This document shows, in pieces, positions 4,786 to 5,313 of a stretch of DNA of 5,313 bases. Origin of the DNA: an uncultured Actinomyces sp. (GTDB taxonomy: Bacteria; Actinomycetota; Actinomycetes; Actinomycetales; Actinomycetaceae). Both the position numbers and the translations under genes were made by a program. Positions within the stretch are counted from its first letter, which is position 1; every line of letters begins with the position of its first letter. The notes beneath the pieces are model-generated. The model was not told where the DNA came from. It ran no database searches and was given only the letters and a program-made list of their open reading frames with translations. The stretch covers positions 1 through 5,313 of the forward strand of contig USPB01000139.1 of the NCBI GenBank assembly GCA_900556405.1, given 5' to 3'.

Positions 4786-4790
4786 AAGGA
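4786..4790 (+). promoter_or_regulatory. Ribosome binding site of glgP
   Basis: AAGGA lies 6 nt before the ATG at 4797, within an A-rich run that contrasts with the GC-rich sequence just upstream. It supports this start, and the downstream protein begins in register with the family. Confidence 0.7.
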
Positions 4791-4796
4791 AATCGT

Positions 4797-5313
4797 ATGA
4801 CGCTGGATCTGACGCAGTCGCTGCCCTCTCATGTGCGTGCGACCTCTGGACGCCCCGTTGAAGATTCGACTCTGATGGAGGTGTGGCAGGGCCTGTCCGC
4901 CGCAATCGTCGATCAGATCGCGGATAACTGGGCCGCCACCACGGAGCGTTACGCCAAGGGCCGTCAGGAACACTACTTCTCCGCCGAGTTCCTCATGGGT
5001 CGAGCCCTGCTCAACAACCTGTCGAACCTCGGCCTCGTTGAGAAGGCTCGCGAAGCCCTCGCCGCCTACGGCCTCGACCTCGGTCAGGTCCTCGAAGAAG
5101 AGCCGGATGCTGCTCTCGGTAACGGTGGCCTCGGCCGCCTCGCCGCCTGCTTCCTCGACTCCTGCGCCACCCTCGACCTGCCCGTGCGCGGCTACGGCAT
5201 CTTGTACCGCTACGGCCTGTTCAAGCAGCTCTTCGACAACGGCTTCCAGACCGAGCATCCGGACCCGTGGATGGAGGAGGGCTACCCCTTCGTCACCCGC
5301 CGCGAAGAGCGCT
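4797..5313 (+). CDS. glgP: Glycogen/maltodextrin phosphorylase, N-terminal part, runs off the right edge
   Basis: The frame from ATG 4797 is open to the right edge and gives 172 residues of an enzyme normally about 800 long. GT35 family signatures are clear: YFSAEFLMGR (60-69) followed by NNLSNLG (73-79), DAALGNGGLGRLAACFLDS (104-122), GYGILYRYGLFKQ (132-144), and NGFQTEHPDPW (148-158). The family cleaves alpha-1,4 glucosyl bonds from glycogen or maltodextrin with phosphate, releasing glucose 1-phosphate in the cytoplasm. The catalytic lysine that holds pyridoxal phosphate lies near the C-terminus, outside the window. The segments seen are shared by GlgP and MalP, so chain-length preference cannot be assigned. 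The N-terminus is short, without the long regulatory extension of eukaryotic enzymes. The gene diverges from the LARTG protein gene, and nothing links the two in function. Confidence 0.93.
   Translation, partial: MTLDLTQSLPSHVRATSGRPVEDSTLMEVWQGLSAAIVDQIADNWAATTERYAKGRQEHYFSAEFLMGRALLNNLSNLGLVEKAREALAAYGLDLGQVLEEEPDAALGNGGLGRLAACFLDSCATLDLPVRGYGILYRYGLFKQLFDNGFQTEHPDPWMEEGYPFVTRREER

Larger units (their letters stand above)
4406..4796. other. Divergent intergenic region between LARTG gene and glgP
   Basis: This 391-bp stretch has no supportable gene on either strand. It contains an 11-bp-arm dyad (4528-4557), a TTGACA at 4630-4635 without a -10 at the right distance, a 10-bp palindrome CCTCTAGAGG at 4717-4726, and a GC-rich segment that can fold just upstream of glgP (GGGGC/GCCCC around 4745-4758). 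TACCCT (4714-4719) and CATACT (4705-4710) are weak -10 candidates for glgP. No convincing promoter is visible for the minus-strand gene. An ORF at 4576-4800 would end at the glgP start and looks spurious. Confidence 0.5.

Noticed and set aside
4576..4800. 74-codon plus-strand ORF just before glgP
   Set aside because: No plausible ribosome binding site or protein motif; it spans the likely glgP promoter and leader and overlaps the glgP start codon.

Overview
The window looks like chromosomal DNA from a high-GC Gram-positive bacterium. Coding regions strongly prefer G/C at third codon positions, and two secreted proteins end in LAXTG-type sortase signals. An Actinomycetaceae host (Actinomyces/Schaalia-like) is my best guess, inferred from style only and not from any search.

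Layout, left to right. (1) Positions 1-106, minus strand: the first 35 codons of an amino acid permease that continues off the left edge. (2) 107-344: a 238-bp divergent control region unusually rich in perfect palindromes. (3) 345-1193 and 1190-1819, plus strand: a two-gene unit with a GTGA stop/start overlap, encoding a PHP-domain metal-dependent phosphoesterase (RNase AM/YciV-like) and a MarC-family membrane protein. (4) 1820-2020: a leader region with a candidate promoter and two hairpins. (5) 2021-2587, plus strand: a 188-aa secreted wall-anchored protein with a 12-residue PSNP repeat and LANTG signal, closed by a very strong intrinsic terminator. (6) 2645-2908: a convergent intergenic stretch with five inverted repeats and a possible small transcript. 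(7) 4405-2909, minus strand: a 498-aa LARTG-anchored surface protein built from two cysteine-bracketed, apparently duplicated domains plus a Pro/Thr stalk. (8) 4406-4796: a divergent control region with an 11-bp-arm dyad. (9) 4797 to the right edge, plus strand: the N-terminal 172 codons of glycogen/maltodextrin phosphorylase (glgP).

How the genes relate. The PHP and MarC genes are almost certainly co-transcribed and translationally coupled. The two surface proteins face each other across the convergent region and share an Ala in the second position of the sorting motif (LANTG, LARTG). That makes a common housekeeping class E sortase, encoded elsewhere, the likely anchoring enzyme. The permease and glgP look like independent metabolic genes. 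I found no mobile element, CRISPR array, tRNA or rRNA. The most interesting material is the surface-protein pair and the dyad-rich non-coding DNA around it; nothing here amounts to a clearly new multi-gene system.
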